Positions 17,652 through 26,627 of a DNA stretch of 64,000 bases are shown in pieces. This DNA is from S010-25 sp964441285 (GTDB lineage Bacteria > Pseudomonadota > Gammaproteobacteria > SZUA-229): contig CAYTUK010000012.1 in NCBI GenBank assembly GCA_964441285.1, forward strand, positions 1 to 64,000, in the 5' to 3' direction. Within the stretch, counting starts at the first letter, position 1, and each line of letters starts with the position of its first letter. Made by a program: the position numbers and the translations under genes. The notes beneath the pieces were generated by a model. It had not been told where the DNA came from. It did not search any database and worked only from the letters and a program-made list of their open reading frames with translations.

Positions 17652-18296
17652 ATGACAATTGGTGTTGTTGGTAGAAAAGCGGGTATGACGCGTATATTTA
17701 CTGAAGATGGTGTCTCCATTCCAGTAAGTGTGGTCGAGGTAACGTCAAACCGTATTACCCAAATTAAAACTGATAAAACAGATGGTTATCAGGCTGTTCA
17801 GATAACGACTGGGGTGAGAAAATCATCACGCGTTACGAAACCGATGGCTGGACACTTTGCAAAAGCAGGCGTTGAAGCAGGTAGAGGCTTATGGGAGTTT
17901 CGTATGCAGAACGATGCGGCAGCTGAGTATAAAGTTGGTGGCGAGTTATCCATTGGTATGTTTGAGGCGGGTCAGAAGGTTGATGTTACTGGCCGCACTA
18001 TTGGTAAGGGTTTTCAGGGTGGTATTAAGCGTCATCACTTTACGATGCAGGATGCTACGCATGGTAATTCTATCTCGCATCGTTCCAATGGTTCTATTGG
18101 TATGTGTCAGACACCTGGCCGTGTTATTAAAGGCAAAAAAATGTCTGGTCATATGGGTAACGTGCAAAGAACAATACAGACTCTGGAGTTAGTGCGAGTT
18201 GATACGGAGCGCGGACTGTTGTTAATAAAAGGCGCAATACCCGGTTCCAAAGGTGGTGACGTAATTATCCGCCCTGCGGTTAAGGTTTCATTGTAA
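17652..18296 (+). CDS. rplC: 50S ribosomal protein L3
   Basis: L3 is an early assembly protein reaching to the peptidyl transferase centre. The 214-residue protein begins MTIGVVGRKAGMTRIF. It contains the central extension GFQGGIKRHHF followed by GNSISHRSNGSIG, where the methylated glutamine of L3 lies in a Q-T/R context (GMCQTPGRV). It is the first gene of a long operon through rpmJ. Confidence 0.98.
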   Translation: MTIGVVGRKAGMTRIFTEDGVSIPVSVVEVTSNRITQIKTDKTDGYQAVQITTGVRKSSRVTKPMAGHFAKAGVEAGRGLWEFRMQNDAAAEYKVGGELSIGMFEAGQKVDVTGRTIGKGFQGGIKRHHFTMQDATHGNSISHRSNGSIGMCQTPGRVIKGKKMSGHMGNVQRTIQTLELVRVDTERGLLLIKGAIPGSKGGDVIIRPAVKVSL

Positions 18297-18351
18297 CGAT
18301 ACCTGAAAATATTTCAGGCTATATAATATATAAGAGTTTTGGTAGAGAATA

Positions 18352-18957
18352 ATGGATCTGCAATTACATAATAGTAAAGAAACAATATCGGTTTCTGACG
18401 CGGTATTCAATCTTGAATATAAAGAGAGCCTGATTCATCAGTTGGTGACTGCTTATATGGCTGCTGCGCGTTCAGGTACCCGAGCACAGAAAAATCGCTC
18501 TGCTGTGAGCGGCGGCGGTGCGAAGCCCTGGGCTCAAAAAGGCAGTGGTCGCGCACGCGCGGGTACGAGCCGTAGTCCTTTGTGGCGTAGTGGCGGTGCG
18601 ACTTTTGCGGCGCAACCTGGTGATTATACGCAGAAGCTGAATAAGAAAATGTATCGAGTTGGCGTGCGCTCAATTCTGTCAGAGTTGAATCGTAAGCAGC
18701 GGCTTGTTGTGGTTGATGATATTACTGTTGATGCGCCTAAGACTCGGCAAATGGCTAAAAAGTTAGAAGAGCTGGGTGTAGGCCGGTCTCTTATTATTAC
18801 AGAAACAGGCGATGAGAAATTATTTTTATCAGCACGTAATTTGCCTTATGTTGAAGTAACTGATGTTGCAGGTATGAATCCAGTCAGTTTGATTCGATAT
18901 GATCATGTGGTTGCAACGGTTGGCGCAGTTCGAGCAATAGAGGAGTTGTTATCATGA
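18352..18957 (+). CDS. rplD: 50S ribosomal protein L4
   Basis: L4 lines the nascent peptide tunnel and in E. coli also represses the S10 operon. The 201-residue protein has the tunnel loop with the G/R-rich segment KPWAQKGSGRARAGTSRSPLW around residues 60-80, intact. Its last codon overlaps the rplW ATG by 4 bases (ATGA). Confidence 0.98.
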   Translation: MDLQLHNSKETISVSDAVFNLEYKESLIHQLVTAYMAAARSGTRAQKNRSAVSGGGAKPWAQKGSGRARAGTSRSPLWRSGGATFAAQPGDYTQKLNKKMYRVGVRSILSELNRKQRLVVVDDITVDAPKTRQMAKKLEELGVGRSLIITETGDEKLFLSARNLPYVEVTDVAGMNPVSLIRYDHVVATVGAVRAIEELLS

Positions 18958-19250
18958 ATCAGGAACGTGTATATCAGATTCTGTTATCTCCACATGTCTC
19001 TGAAAAAGCCTCTCTGCTCGCTGATGAATATAATCAGCATGTTTTTAAGGTTTTATCAACTGCGACCAAGGCAGAAGTAAAGACTGCTGTTGAAGCAATG
19101 TTTAAGGTGAAAGTGAGTAAAGTCCGCATTGCCAGCATTAAGGGCAAAACTAAACGTTTTGGTAATCGTCTGGGTAAGCGCGCCGATCTACGCAAAGCTT
19201 ATGTAACGCTGATGCCGGATAATGATATTAACTTTGCGGGTGCAAACTAG
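18954..19250 (+). CDS. rplW: 50S ribosomal protein L23
   Basis: L23 sits at the tunnel exit and docks trigger factor and SRP. The 98-residue protein has the typical start (ILLSPHVSEKASLLA) and the VRIASIKGKTKRFGNRLGKR loop. The ATG overlaps the rplD stop, indicating translational coupling. Confidence 0.98.
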   Translation: MNQERVYQILLSPHVSEKASLLADEYNQHVFKVLSTATKAEVKTAVEAMFKVKVSKVRIASIKGKTKRFGNRLGKRADLRKAYVTLMPDNDINFAGAN

Positions 19251-19265
19251 GTTATAGGCTGAATT

Positions 19266-20090
19266 ATGGCAATAGTAAAAACAAAGCCAACCTCTGCTGG
19301 ACGACGTTTTGTTGTCAAGGTTGTTAATAAAGACTTGCATAAAGGTGCACCGGAGCGTGCCCTGACTGAGCATAAGCACCGTAGCGGCGGGCGAAATAAT
19401 GCGGGGCGTATTAGTGTGCGTCATATTGGTGGCGGGCACAAACAACGCTACCGTTTAATTGATTTTAAACGGGATAAAGATAGTGTTGCTGCGCGTGTTG
19501 ATCGTATTGAGTATGACCCAAACCGCACTGCAAATATTGCATTATTGATCTATAACGATGGTGAAAAACGTTACATTATTGCACCGAAAGGTATTAAGGC
19601 AGGCGAGATTCTACAATCAGGTCATGATGCGCCGATTAAAGCAGGGAATACGCTGCCACTGTCAAATATCCCTGTCGGTACGCAGATACACTGTGTTGAA
19701 ATGAAACCGGGTAAAGGTGCGCAAATAGCGCGTAGTGCAGGCGCTAGTGCTCAACTACTGGCTCGCGAGGGCGGGTATGCGATGCTCCGGTTGCGCTCTG
19801 GTGAAATACGTAAGATTCATACTGACTGCCGTGCAACTATCGGTGAAGTTGGTAATTCGGAGCATGCTTTACGCTCATTAGGTAAAGCGGGTGCTTCACG
19901 CTGGCGGGGGGTTCGTCCAACTGTACGTGGTGTGGTAATGAACCCGGTTGATCACCCACATGGTGGTGGTGAAGGCCGCACATCTGGCGGTCGTCATCCT
20001 GTATCACCCTGGGGGATGCCGACTAAAGGCTATAGAACTCGGAGCAATAAGCGTACAGATAATATGATTGTACGTCGTCGTAACAAGTAA
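19266..20090 (+). CDS. rplB: 50S ribosomal protein L2
   Basis: L2 is needed for subunit association and peptidyl transfer. The 274-residue protein contains the invariant RGVVMNPVDHPHGGGEGR near residues 217-235, including the conserved histidine, and ends with the basic tail (RTDNMIVRRRNK). It lies 15 bases after rplW. Confidence 0.99.
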   Translation: MAIVKTKPTSAGRRFVVKVVNKDLHKGAPERALTEHKHRSGGRNNAGRISVRHIGGGHKQRYRLIDFKRDKDSVAARVDRIEYDPNRTANIALLIYNDGEKRYIIAPKGIKAGEILQSGHDAPIKAGNTLPLSNIPVGTQIHCVEMKPGKGAQIARSAGASAQLLAREGGYAMLRLRSGEIRKIHTDCRATIGEVGNSEHALRSLGKAGASRWRGVRPTVRGVVMNPVDHPHGGGEGRTSGGRHPVSPWGMPTKGYRTRSNKRTDNMIVRRRNK

Positions 20091-20140
20091 CTGTTTAACT
20101 GAATCGTTTATTTATAATCGTTTAACCAGAGGATTGCCAA

Positions 20141-20416
20141 GTGTCACGTTCGTTAAAAAAGGGTCCTTTTATTGACCATCACTTGTTAGATAAAGTTAAC
20201 AAGGCTACAGAAACTAATGATCGTAAACCAATTAAAACCTGGTCGCGTCGTTCAACTATTTTTCCGGAAATGGTGGGTCTGACTATTGCTATTCACAATG
20301 GTCGGCAGCACGTTCCGGTTCTGGTTAACGAAAACATGGTAGGGCATAAATTAGGTGAGTTTGCATTAACTCGTACCTATAGAGGCCATACTGCAGACAA
20401 GAAAGCTAAGAAATAA
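20141..20416 (+). CDS. rpsS: 30S ribosomal protein S19
   Basis: S19 is a head protein that contacts S13 and the A-site finger. It starts with GTG (MSRSLKKGPFIDHHLLDKV) after an AGAGG-type site. The 91 residues include the conserved IFPEMVGLTIAIHNGRQHVPV core and the KLGEFALTRTYRGH ending. Confidence 0.98.
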   Translation: MSRSLKKGPFIDHHLLDKVNKATETNDRKPIKTWSRRSTIFPEMVGLTIAIHNGRQHVPVLVNENMVGHKLGEFALTRTYRGHTADKKAKK

Positions 20417-20426
20417 GGGTGCCGTT

Positions 20427-20759
20427 GTGGAAGTACATGCTAAATACAGATTCGCCCGTATATCGCCTCAGAAATGTCGATTGGTTGCTGACCAGATACG
20501 TGGTTTACCCGTAGAGGTTGCATTGAATACGTTAAATTTCGGTGTTACCAAATCATCGGGGTTGATGAAGAAAATACTGGAATCAGCAATTGCTAATGCG
20601 GAGCATAATGAAGGTGCTGACATAGACGAATTACATGTCTCAAAAGTGTATGTCGATGCAGGTCCGACAATGAAGCGCATTCGTCCCCGCGCTAAAGGGC
20701 GAGCTAATAGAATTTTAAAACGCACAAGCCATATTACGGTTTGTGTTGCAGATCGCTAA
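20427..20759 (+). CDS. rplV: 50S ribosomal protein L22
   Basis: L22 lines the exit tunnel. The 110-residue protein starts at GTG (MEVHAKYRFARISPQKCRLVAD). Its beta-hairpin tip, where macrolide resistance mutations occur in other species, reads GPTMKRIRPRAKGRANRI and is wild type in form. It lies 10 bases after rpsS. Confidence 0.98.
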   Translation: MEVHAKYRFARISPQKCRLVADQIRGLPVEVALNTLNFGVTKSSGLMKKILESAIANAEHNEGADIDELHVSKVYVDAGPTMKRIRPRAKGRANRILKRTSHITVCVADR

Positions 20760-20771
20760 AGAGAGCTAATC

Positions 20772-21467
20772 ATGGGTCAAAAAGTACATCCGATAGGAAT
20801 TCGTTTAGGTATTTCAGCTGACTGGAACGCCAAATGGTATGCAAACAGTGCGGATTTCCCTGATTTATTGAATTCAGATATTAAAGTTAGAGAGTTTTTG
20901 CATAAGAAACTGGCTAATGCAAATATTAGTCGTATCCAGATCGAGCGTCCTACGCGTTCCGCGATGATTACCATACACACGGCTCGTCCGGGTGTAGTGA
21001 TTGGCAAGAAAGGAGCGGATATAGAAAGTTTACGCCAGCAGGTAGCTAATCTAATTGGTTTGCATATAAACAGTGTCAAACTTAATATTGAAGAAATACG
21101 TAAACCTGAGCTGGATGCCAAACTTGTTGCAGAAAATATTGCGCAACAACTTGAGCGCCGTGTAATGTTTCGTCGTGCGATGAAACGTGCAATTCAAAAC
21201 ACAATGAGAATGGGTGCGTTGGGTGTGAAGATTAAAATAGGCGGTCGTTTAAACGGCGCCGAAATTGCGCGCAGTGAGCAGTATTCTGAAGGGCGCGTTC
21301 CCTTGCACACGTTACGAGCTGACATTGATTATGGTTTTTATGAAGCCTTAACAACTTACGGCATTCTTGGTATTAAAGTCTGGATCTATAAAGGTGAGAT
21401 TTTCGATCTTTATAAAACCCAGGAACCAAAAGATTCTGCAAAAGCAGGCGCTGCCGCAACTAAATAG
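20772..21467 (+). CDS. rpsC: 30S ribosomal protein S3
   Basis: S3 is at the mRNA entry tunnel and contributes helicase activity. The 231-residue protein has an N-terminal KH domain with the GKKGADIESLRQQV motif (about residues 78-91) and the C-terminal domain with GALGVKIKIGGRLNGAEIAR. It ends with a short alanine/lysine-rich tail. Confidence 0.98.
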   Translation: MGQKVHPIGIRLGISADWNAKWYANSADFPDLLNSDIKVREFLHKKLANANISRIQIERPTRSAMITIHTARPGVVIGKKGADIESLRQQVANLIGLHINSVKLNIEEIRKPELDAKLVAENIAQQLERRVMFRRAMKRAIQNTMRMGALGVKIKIGGRLNGAEIARSEQYSEGRVPLHTLRADIDYGFYEALTTYGILGIKVWIYKGEIFDLYKTQEPKDSAKAGAAATK

Positions 21468-21494
21468 TCGCCTTAGAGATAGAGGAATAAGAAC

Positions 21495-21908
21495 GTGTTA
21501 CAACCAAAGCGCACTAAATTTCGCAAAATGTTTAAGGGTAAGAACCGAGGTCTTGCTCAGACCGGAAATAAAGTTAGTTTCGGTGAGTTTGGATTAAAAG
21601 CAACTGAGCGCGGTCGTGTTTCTGCACGTCAGATCGAGGCTGCCCGACGAGCAATGACTCGTCATGTAAAACGTAATGGTAAAATCTGGATTCGAATTTT
21701 CCCTGATGTGCCTATCTCGAGTAAACCACTGGAAGTGCGTATGGGTAAAGGTAAGGGTAATGTTGATTACTGGGTATCTAAAGTTCAGCCTGGTACGGTA
21801 TTGTATGAGATAGAAGGTGTGTCAGAAGAACTGGCGCGAGAAGCTTTTAATCTTGCTGCGGCAAAATTACCTGTTAAAACAATTTTTGTTACACGTGCGG
21901 TGATGTAA
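21495..21908 (+). CDS. rplP: 50S ribosomal protein L16
   Basis: L16 helps position A-site tRNA. It starts with GTG (MLQPKRTKFRKMFKGKNRG) after an AGAGGAA site. The 137-residue protein has the normal KPLEVRMGKGKGNVDYWV segment, in which the arginine is hydroxylated in some bacteria. Its stop is immediately followed by the rpmC ATG. Confidence 0.98.
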   Translation: MLQPKRTKFRKMFKGKNRGLAQTGNKVSFGEFGLKATERGRVSARQIEAARRAMTRHVKRNGKIWIRIFPDVPISSKPLEVRMGKGKGNVDYWVSKVQPGTVLYEIEGVSEELAREAFNLAAAKLPVKTIFVTRAVM

Positions 21909-22121
21909 ATGGCGACGGCTAAAGAATATAGAGAAATGTCTGAAAAAGACCTTGGCGAAGAATTATTAAACCTGCGTCGTGAGCAGTTTAATTTACGTAT
22001 GCAATTGGGATCGGGCAATATGCCTAAGAACCATCGTTTTAGTAATGTTCGACATGATATTGCGCGTATAAAAACAGTCATGTCTGAGAATACGCAGACA
22101 AATACAAAAGGTAATGCATAA
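21909..22121 (+). CDS. rpmC: 50S ribosomal protein L29
   Basis: L29 is a two-helix protein near the tunnel exit. It has 70 residues, including the signature LRREQFNLRMQLGSGN and the C-terminal segment VRHDIARIKTVM. The ATG directly abuts the rplP stop and the TAA overlaps the rpsQ ATG by one base. Confidence 0.97.
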   Translation: MATAKEYREMSEKDLGEELLNLRREQFNLRMQLGSGNMPKNHRFSNVRHDIARIKTVMSENTQTNTKGNA

Positions 22122-22420
22122 TGTCTGATGAAGAAATGGCTAAGGAGCAGGTGTCTGCAACGAATGAGAGCAAGCAACGGTCACTCACCGGGGTTGTAAC
22201 CAGTAGTGCAGGGGATAAGTCTGCAACCATTACTATAGAACGTCGTATTAAGCATCCGCTCTATGGTAAATATATAAAGCGTTCTACCAAGTTACGGGTG
22301 CACGACGAAAAAAACGAATGTAATCAGGGTGATACTGTTGTTGTTGAGCAATGTCGTCCGATGTCAAAAACTAAATCATGGCGGCTTGTGAAAGTTGTCG
22401 TCAAAGCTGCTGAGCTTTAA
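22121..22420 (+). CDS. rpsQ: 30S ribosomal protein S17
   Basis: S17 is a primary rRNA-binding OB-fold protein. The conserved body begins near residue 20 (RSLTGVVTSSAGDKSATITIERR) and ends with SKTKSWRLVKVV. With 99 residues it has about 15 more than the E. coli protein, as an N-terminal extension. The start at 22121 overlaps the rpmC stop and has an AAAGG site; an ATG at 22136 is the alternative. Confidence 0.96.
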   Translation: MSDEEMAKEQVSATNESKQRSLTGVVTSSAGDKSATITIERRIKHPLYGKYIKRSTKLRVHDEKNECNQGDTVVVEQCRPMSKTKSWRLVKVVVKAAEL

Positions 22421-22435
22421 AAGTAGGAATAACTC

Positions 22436-22804
22436 ATGATTCAAATGCAAACAATTTTAAATGCAGCGGATAATAGTGGTGCACGCAGCATGATGTGCAT
22501 AAAAGTACTGGGTGGCTCACATCGTCGTTACGCTGCTGTTGGGGATGTGATTAAAGTCAGCATCAAAGATGCTATCCCACGCGGTAAAGTGAAAAAAGGT
22601 GAAGTTTATAATGCCGTTGTAGTACGAACTAGAAAAGGTGTTCGCCGTGCGGACGGTTCAACCATTCGTTTTGATGGTAATGCGGCGGTAATTTTAAATG
22701 CTTCTCTACAACCAGTTGGTACCCGCATATTTGGTCCTGTTACACGCGAGTTGCGGACACAGAATTTTATGAAGATTGTCTCACTTGCTCCAGAAGTTTT
22801 GTAA
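22436..22804 (+). CDS. rplN: 50S ribosomal protein L14
   Basis: L14 forms an intersubunit bridge and binds the silencing factor RsfS. The 122-residue protein begins MIQMQTILNAADNSGARSMM and holds the GGSHRRYAAVGDVIKVSIK and GTRIFGPVTRELR segments expected for the family. Confidence 0.98.
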   Translation: MIQMQTILNAADNSGARSMMCIKVLGGSHRRYAAVGDVIKVSIKDAIPRGKVKKGEVYNAVVVRTRKGVRRADGSTIRFDGNAAVILNASLQPVGTRIFGPVTRELRTQNFMKIVSLAPEVL

Positions 22805-22816
22805 AGGTAAAGCAAT

Positions 22817-23131
22817 ATGAAACGTATTAAACAGGGTGATCAGGTTATCGTCATTGCAGGCAAGGACAAAGGGCGTCAAGGGACAGTTCTTAATGTTACT
22901 GATATCAGTGTTGTTGTTGAAGCGGTAAATATGGTCAAGAAACACACGAAGGCGAATCCTTCTGCTGGTGTAGAGGGCGGTATTATTGAAAAAGTAATGC
23001 CAATGGCTATTTCGAATGTCATGTTATTTAACTCAGTGAGTAATAAAGGTGACAGAGTGGGCTTCAAAAATTTGGAAGATGGTCGCAAAGTGCGTTACTT
23101 TAAATCCAACGGCGAAGTTGTGGACGCTTAA
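22817..23131 (+). CDS. rplX: 50S ribosomal protein L24
   Basis: L24 starts large-subunit assembly. The KOW motif is visible near residues 5-32 (KQGDQVIVIAGKDKGRQGTV). The 104-residue protein ends KVRYFKSNGEVVDA. The gap to rplN is 12 bases. Confidence 0.97.
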   Translation: MKRIKQGDQVIVIAGKDKGRQGTVLNVTDISVVVEAVNMVKKHTKANPSAGVEGGIIEKVMPMAISNVMLFNSVSNKGDRVGFKNLEDGRKVRYFKSNGEVVDA

Positions 23132-23143
23132 AGGTTATTTGTC

Positions 23144-23692
23144 ATGGCAAGATTAGAAAAATATTACCGCGATACGATTGTAAAAAATCTTATGAAAACT
23201 GGCGCATTTAAAAATGTAATGGATGTGCCTCGCATCACCAAAATCACGCTCAATATGGGCTTAGGCGAAGCAATCGGTGACAAGAAAGTTCTGGAAAATG
23301 CATTATCTGATATGGGTAAAATAGCGGGGCAGCAAGCGGTTACAACGCTGGCGCGCAAATCAGTCGCTTCGTTTAAAGTCCGAGATGGTTATCCTATCGG
23401 ATGCAAAGTGACTTTACGTAGCAAGCAGATGTATGAGTTTCTGGATCGCTTAATATCAATATCAGTCCCGCGTATTCGTGATTTTCGTGGACTCAATCCG
23501 AAGTCTTTTGATGGCCGTGGTAATTACAACATGGGTGTGAGAGAGCAGATTATATTTCCAGAAATTGATTTTGAAAAAATTGATACTATCCGTGGCATGG
23601 ATATTTGCATAACCACCACTGCACGTGATAACGAGGGTGGTCTGGCATTATTAAAAGAGTTTAATTTCCCATTTAAGGGCAGTAATAAATAG
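23144..23692 (+). CDS. rplE: 50S ribosomal protein L5
   Basis: L5 binds 5S rRNA and contacts P-site tRNA. The 182-residue protein has the conserved PRITKITLNMGLGEA near residues 29-43, GYPIGCKVTLR, and the ending GLALLKEFNFPFK. The next gene starts 1 base after its stop. Confidence 0.98.
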   Translation: MARLEKYYRDTIVKNLMKTGAFKNVMDVPRITKITLNMGLGEAIGDKKVLENALSDMGKIAGQQAVTTLARKSVASFKVRDGYPIGCKVTLRSKQMYEFLDRLISISVPRIRDFRGLNPKSFDGRGNYNMGVREQIIFPEIDFEKIDTIRGMDICITTTARDNEGGLALLKEFNFPFKGSNK

Positions 23693-23693
23693 T

Positions 23694-23999
23694 ATGGCTA
23701 AGAATTCAATGATTGCACGTGAGTACAAACGTACGCGTTTGGTGAAACAGTATGCTGCAAAGCGCGCTGAATACAAAGCGGTATTGCTTGATCAAAATGC
23801 AGATTTTGATGAAAAGATGGAAGCGCAAAGAAAACTACAAACACTTCCGCGTGATTCATGTAAAGCAAGACAGCGTAATCGTTGCCGTATTACCGGTCGA
23901 CCACATGGTGTGTACCGTAAATTTGGGCTATGCAGAAATAAATTACGCGAAGCGGCAATGCGCGGTGATATTCCAGGCCTGGTTAAGGCTAGCTGGTAG
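23694..23999 (+). CDS. rpsN: 30S ribosomal protein S14 (zinc-free form)
   Basis: S14 is a late-assembling head protein. With 101 residues and no CxxC pairs it is the long, zinc-independent form. The signature RCRITGRPHGVYRKFGLCR lies near residues 63-81. The ATG comes 1 base after the rplE stop. Confidence 0.98.
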   Translation: MAKNSMIAREYKRTRLVKQYAAKRAEYKAVLLDQNADFDEKMEAQRKLQTLPRDSCKARQRNRCRITGRPHGVYRKFGLCRNKLREAAMRGDIPGLVKASW

Positions 24000-24011
24000 G
24001 AGAATTTTGTT

Positions 24012-24401
24012 ATGATGACAGACCCAATAGCAGATATGCTTACTCGAATTCGAAATGCACAGGCGGCGTCAAAATTTGATGTTTCCATGCCCTCATCGAA
24101 GTTAAAAATAGCTATCGCAAAAGTTTTAAAAGATGAAGGTTATATCACTGAATACAGCTCGGATGATGTGGCTAAACCAACCTTAACTGTTGTCCTTAAA
24201 TATTATGAAGGCCAACCTGTTATTGATGAAATAAAGCGTATTAGCCGTCCCGGCTTGCGTATTTATAGAAACAAGGATGAGTTGCCAAAAATTTTAAACG
24301 GTATGGGCGTTGCGATTATCTCAACTTCAGCTGGTGTGATGACTGATCGTCAGGCACGACAGGCGGGACGCGGTGGTGAAATCCTCTGCACTGTAGAATA
24401 G
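24012..24401 (+). CDS. rpsH: 30S ribosomal protein S8
   Basis: S8 organises the 16S platform and in E. coli represses the spc operon by binding the rplE mRNA start region. The 129-residue protein begins MMTDPIADMLTRIRNAQ and contains GMGVAIISTSAGVMTDRQAR. Either of two adjacent ATG codons could start it. Confidence 0.98.
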   Translation: MMTDPIADMLTRIRNAQAASKFDVSMPSSKLKIAIAKVLKDEGYITEYSSDDVAKPTLTVVLKYYEGQPVIDEIKRISRPGLRIYRNKDELPKILNGMGVAIISTSAGVMTDRQARQAGRGGEILCTVE

Positions 24402-24438
24402 ACCCTTATATTTATTAGATTTAAAGTAGAGAAAACCA

Positions 24439-24972
24439 ATGTCCCGTATAGCTAAAAAACCTGTCGTTATTATTGACGGCGTCGAAGTGAATATCAGCGG
24501 TCAGTCAATTACTGCGAAAGGTAAGCTTGGTAGTTTATCGCTTAAAGTTCATGGGACTGTGAAAGTAACACAGGATAACGGCGCGCTTAACTTTGCCCCG
24601 GTAAAACCGTCAAAAACCAGTTTTGCAATGGCGGGAACGATGCGTTCTTTAGCGCATAATATGGTGCAGGGTGTGTCCGAAGGTTTTAGCCGAAGTTTAC
24701 AGCTTGTCGGTGTGGGTTATAGAGCGCAAGTGAAAGGGAATCGGCTTGATCTATCTCTAGGTTTTTCACATCCCGTACAATATACAGTACCTGAAGGCAT
24801 TTCTATTGAAACACCGAGTCAGACCGAGATTTTTGTAAAAGGAATTGATAAGCAAAGTGTTGGCCAGGTTTGCGCTGAAATACGTGCTTACCGACCACCG
24901 GAGCCTTATAAAGGTAAAGGTATTAGATATTCTGATGAACGAGTGATACGTAAAGAAGCTAAGAAAAAATAG
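24439..24972 (+). CDS. rplF: 50S ribosomal protein L6
   Basis: L6 lies near the sarcin-ricin loop and binds EF-G. The 177-residue protein has two repeated domains. The C-terminal signature RPPEPYKGKGIRYSDE, with RxPEPYKGKGI, is intact. Confidence 0.98.
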   Translation: MSRIAKKPVVIIDGVEVNISGQSITAKGKLGSLSLKVHGTVKVTQDNGALNFAPVKPSKTSFAMAGTMRSLAHNMVQGVSEGFSRSLQLVGVGYRAQVKGNRLDLSLGFSHPVQYTVPEGISIETPSQTEIFVKGIDKQSVGQVCAEIRAYRPPEPYKGKGIRYSDERVIRKEAKKK

Positions 24973-25014
24973 TTCAGTAACTATAGCGACACATATAAGA
25001 GACAGGTTACAACA

Positions 25015-25371
25015 ATGTTATCTAAAAAAAGTAATAGACTACGCAGGGCGAAGCGGACACGCGCGAAAATATCCGAGCTTGGTTCTTATCGTTTAAGTGT
25101 GCACCGTACACCAAAACATATCTATGCTCAGGTCATATCCCCTGATGGTAGCACCGTTATTGCTGCTGCATCAACGCTGCAAAAGGCAATAGCCACAGAT
25201 TCAAAATATACGGGTAATGTTAATGCAGCCTCTCTAGTTGGAAAAGTGATTGCTGAAAAGTCGAAACTAGCTGGCATCACTACAGTTGCATTTGATCGTT
25301 CGGGGTTTCGTTATCATGGTCGTGTAAAGGCGCTAGCAGAATCAGCGCGTGAAAACGGGTTGCAGTTTTAG
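25015..25371 (+). CDS. rplR: 50S ribosomal protein L18
   Basis: L18 binds 5S rRNA with L5. The 118-residue protein has a basic N-terminus (KKSNRLRRAKRTRAKI) and the typical VAFDRSGFRYHGRVKALAESARENGLQF-type ending, here at residues 91-118. Confidence 0.98.
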   Translation: MLSKKSNRLRRAKRTRAKISELGSYRLSVHRTPKHIYAQVISPDGSTVIAAASTLQKAIATDSKYTGNVNAASLVGKVIAEKSKLAGITTVAFDRSGFRYHGRVKALAESARENGLQF

Positions 25372-25431
25372 ACCGTAATTCATGAATAGACAGACTACAT
25401 TTTAATTGTTTTTTAAGAATAGGTTTCAGGT

Positions 25432-25938
25432 ATGGCACAAGCAGAATTACCACAGGTTAAAGATGACTACATTGAAAAACTGGTTGCGGTTAATCGTGTA
25501 GCCAAAGTCGTTAAAGGTGGTCGTCAGTTTGGTTTTACAGCATTAACGGTAGTTGGTGATGGAAACGGTAAAATTGGTTTTGGTTATGGCAAGGCCAAAG
25601 AAGTACCGCTTGCTATCCAGAAGGCAATGGATAAAGCCCGCAAGAATATGTGCAGCATAAATCTTAAAGGTGATACTTTGCATCATTCATTAACAGGTAT
25701 CCATGGTGCGGCGAATGTGTATATGCAGCCGGCCTCAGATGGTACAGGCATTATTGCCGGTGGTGCGATGCGCGCAGTTTTCGAAGCCGTTGGCATCAAA
25801 AATGTTCTGGCAAAAATAAATGGTACACGTAATCCGGTTAACGTTGTACGTGCAACAATTAATGGTCTAACTTCGATGTCTTCGCCTGGTTACGTTGCTG
25901 CAAAACGTGGTAAGACAGTTGAAGAAATATTAGGTTAA
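25432..25938 (+). CDS. rpsE: 30S ribosomal protein S5
   Basis: S5 controls accuracy and mRNA entry. The N-terminal double-stranded RNA-binding domain (VNRVAKVVKGGRQFGFTALT, residues 20-39) contains the loop where spectinomycin-resistance changes occur in other species; it looks wild type. 168 residues. Confidence 0.98.
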   Translation: MAQAELPQVKDDYIEKLVAVNRVAKVVKGGRQFGFTALTVVGDGNGKIGFGYGKAKEVPLAIQKAMDKARKNMCSINLKGDTLHHSLTGIHGAANVYMQPASDGTGIIAGGAMRAVFEAVGIKNVLAKINGTRNPVNVVRATINGLTSMSSPGYVAAKRGKTVEEILG

Positions 25939-25949
25939 GGTTACAGGTC

Positions 25950-26135
25950 ATGGCAAGTAAAGAATTTAAAGTTACGCTAACAAAAAGTCTTATTGGTCGT
26001 CTCAAGTCGCACAAAGCCTGTGCCCGAGGTCTTGGCCTTTTGCGGACACATCACACTGTTATGGTTCGGGACACCCCTGAAAATCGCGGTATGATCAATA
26101 AAATTTCATATATGCTTAATATTGAAGAAGTCTAG
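25950..26135 (+). CDS. rpmD: 50S ribosomal protein L30
   Basis: L30 is a small large-subunit protein; the 61-residue sequence has LTKSLIGRLKSHKACARGLG and ends MLNIEEV. It is 11 bases after rpsE and its stop is followed at once by the rplO reading frame. Confidence 0.97.
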   Translation: MASKEFKVTLTKSLIGRLKSHKACARGLGLLRTHHTVMVRDTPENRGMINKISYMLNIEEV

Positions 26136-26150
26136 ATGATGGAAAATAAT

Positions 26151-26585
26151 ATGCAACTAAATACTCTTCATCCTGCTGCTGGCAGTAAGAAAAATGGCAA
26201 GCGTGTCGGTCGTGGTATCGGCTCAGGTCTGGGTAAAACCTGTGGCCGTGGTCATAAAGGTCAAAAATCGCGCTCCGGCGGGTTTACTAAGGTGGGTTTT
26301 GAAGGCGGTCAAATGCCTTTGCAACGCCGCTTGCCTAAAGTTGGTTTTTCATCACGCAAACTTAAGTTATCAGCAGAGATTCGACTTCATGAGCTTGCCG
26401 GTATAAGTAGTGAGGTTATCGATATACAGGTATTAATTACGGCTAATCTTGTCCCTGCTTACACGCTAAAAGCGAAGGTTATTGCTTCAGGTGAAATTAA
26501 TGCTGCTGTTAAACTAAAAGGTATCTCAGTTACGCCAGGTGCACGTACTGCGATTGAAGCTGCAGGTGGAAGTATTGAGGGTTAA
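26151..26585 (+). CDS. rplO: 50S ribosomal protein L15
   Basis: L15 is a late assembly protein. The chosen ATG gives 144 residues beginning MQLNTLHPAAGSKKNGKR, which matches the family start; a GGA lies 8 bases upstream. The frame stays open to an ATG at 26136 directly after rpmD, which would add five residues (MMENN). The glycine-rich RGIGSGLGKTCGRGHKGQKS segment is intact. Confidence 0.96.
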   Translation: MQLNTLHPAAGSKKNGKRVGRGIGSGLGKTCGRGHKGQKSRSGGFTKVGFEGGQMPLQRRLPKVGFSSRKLKLSAEIRLHELAGISSEVIDIQVLITANLVPAYTLKAKVIASGEINAAVKLKGISVTPGARTAIEAAGGSIEG

Positions 26586-26627
26586 TTTCCTTAATAATAA
26601 GCGCATGGTGAATGGTAGTAACTAATT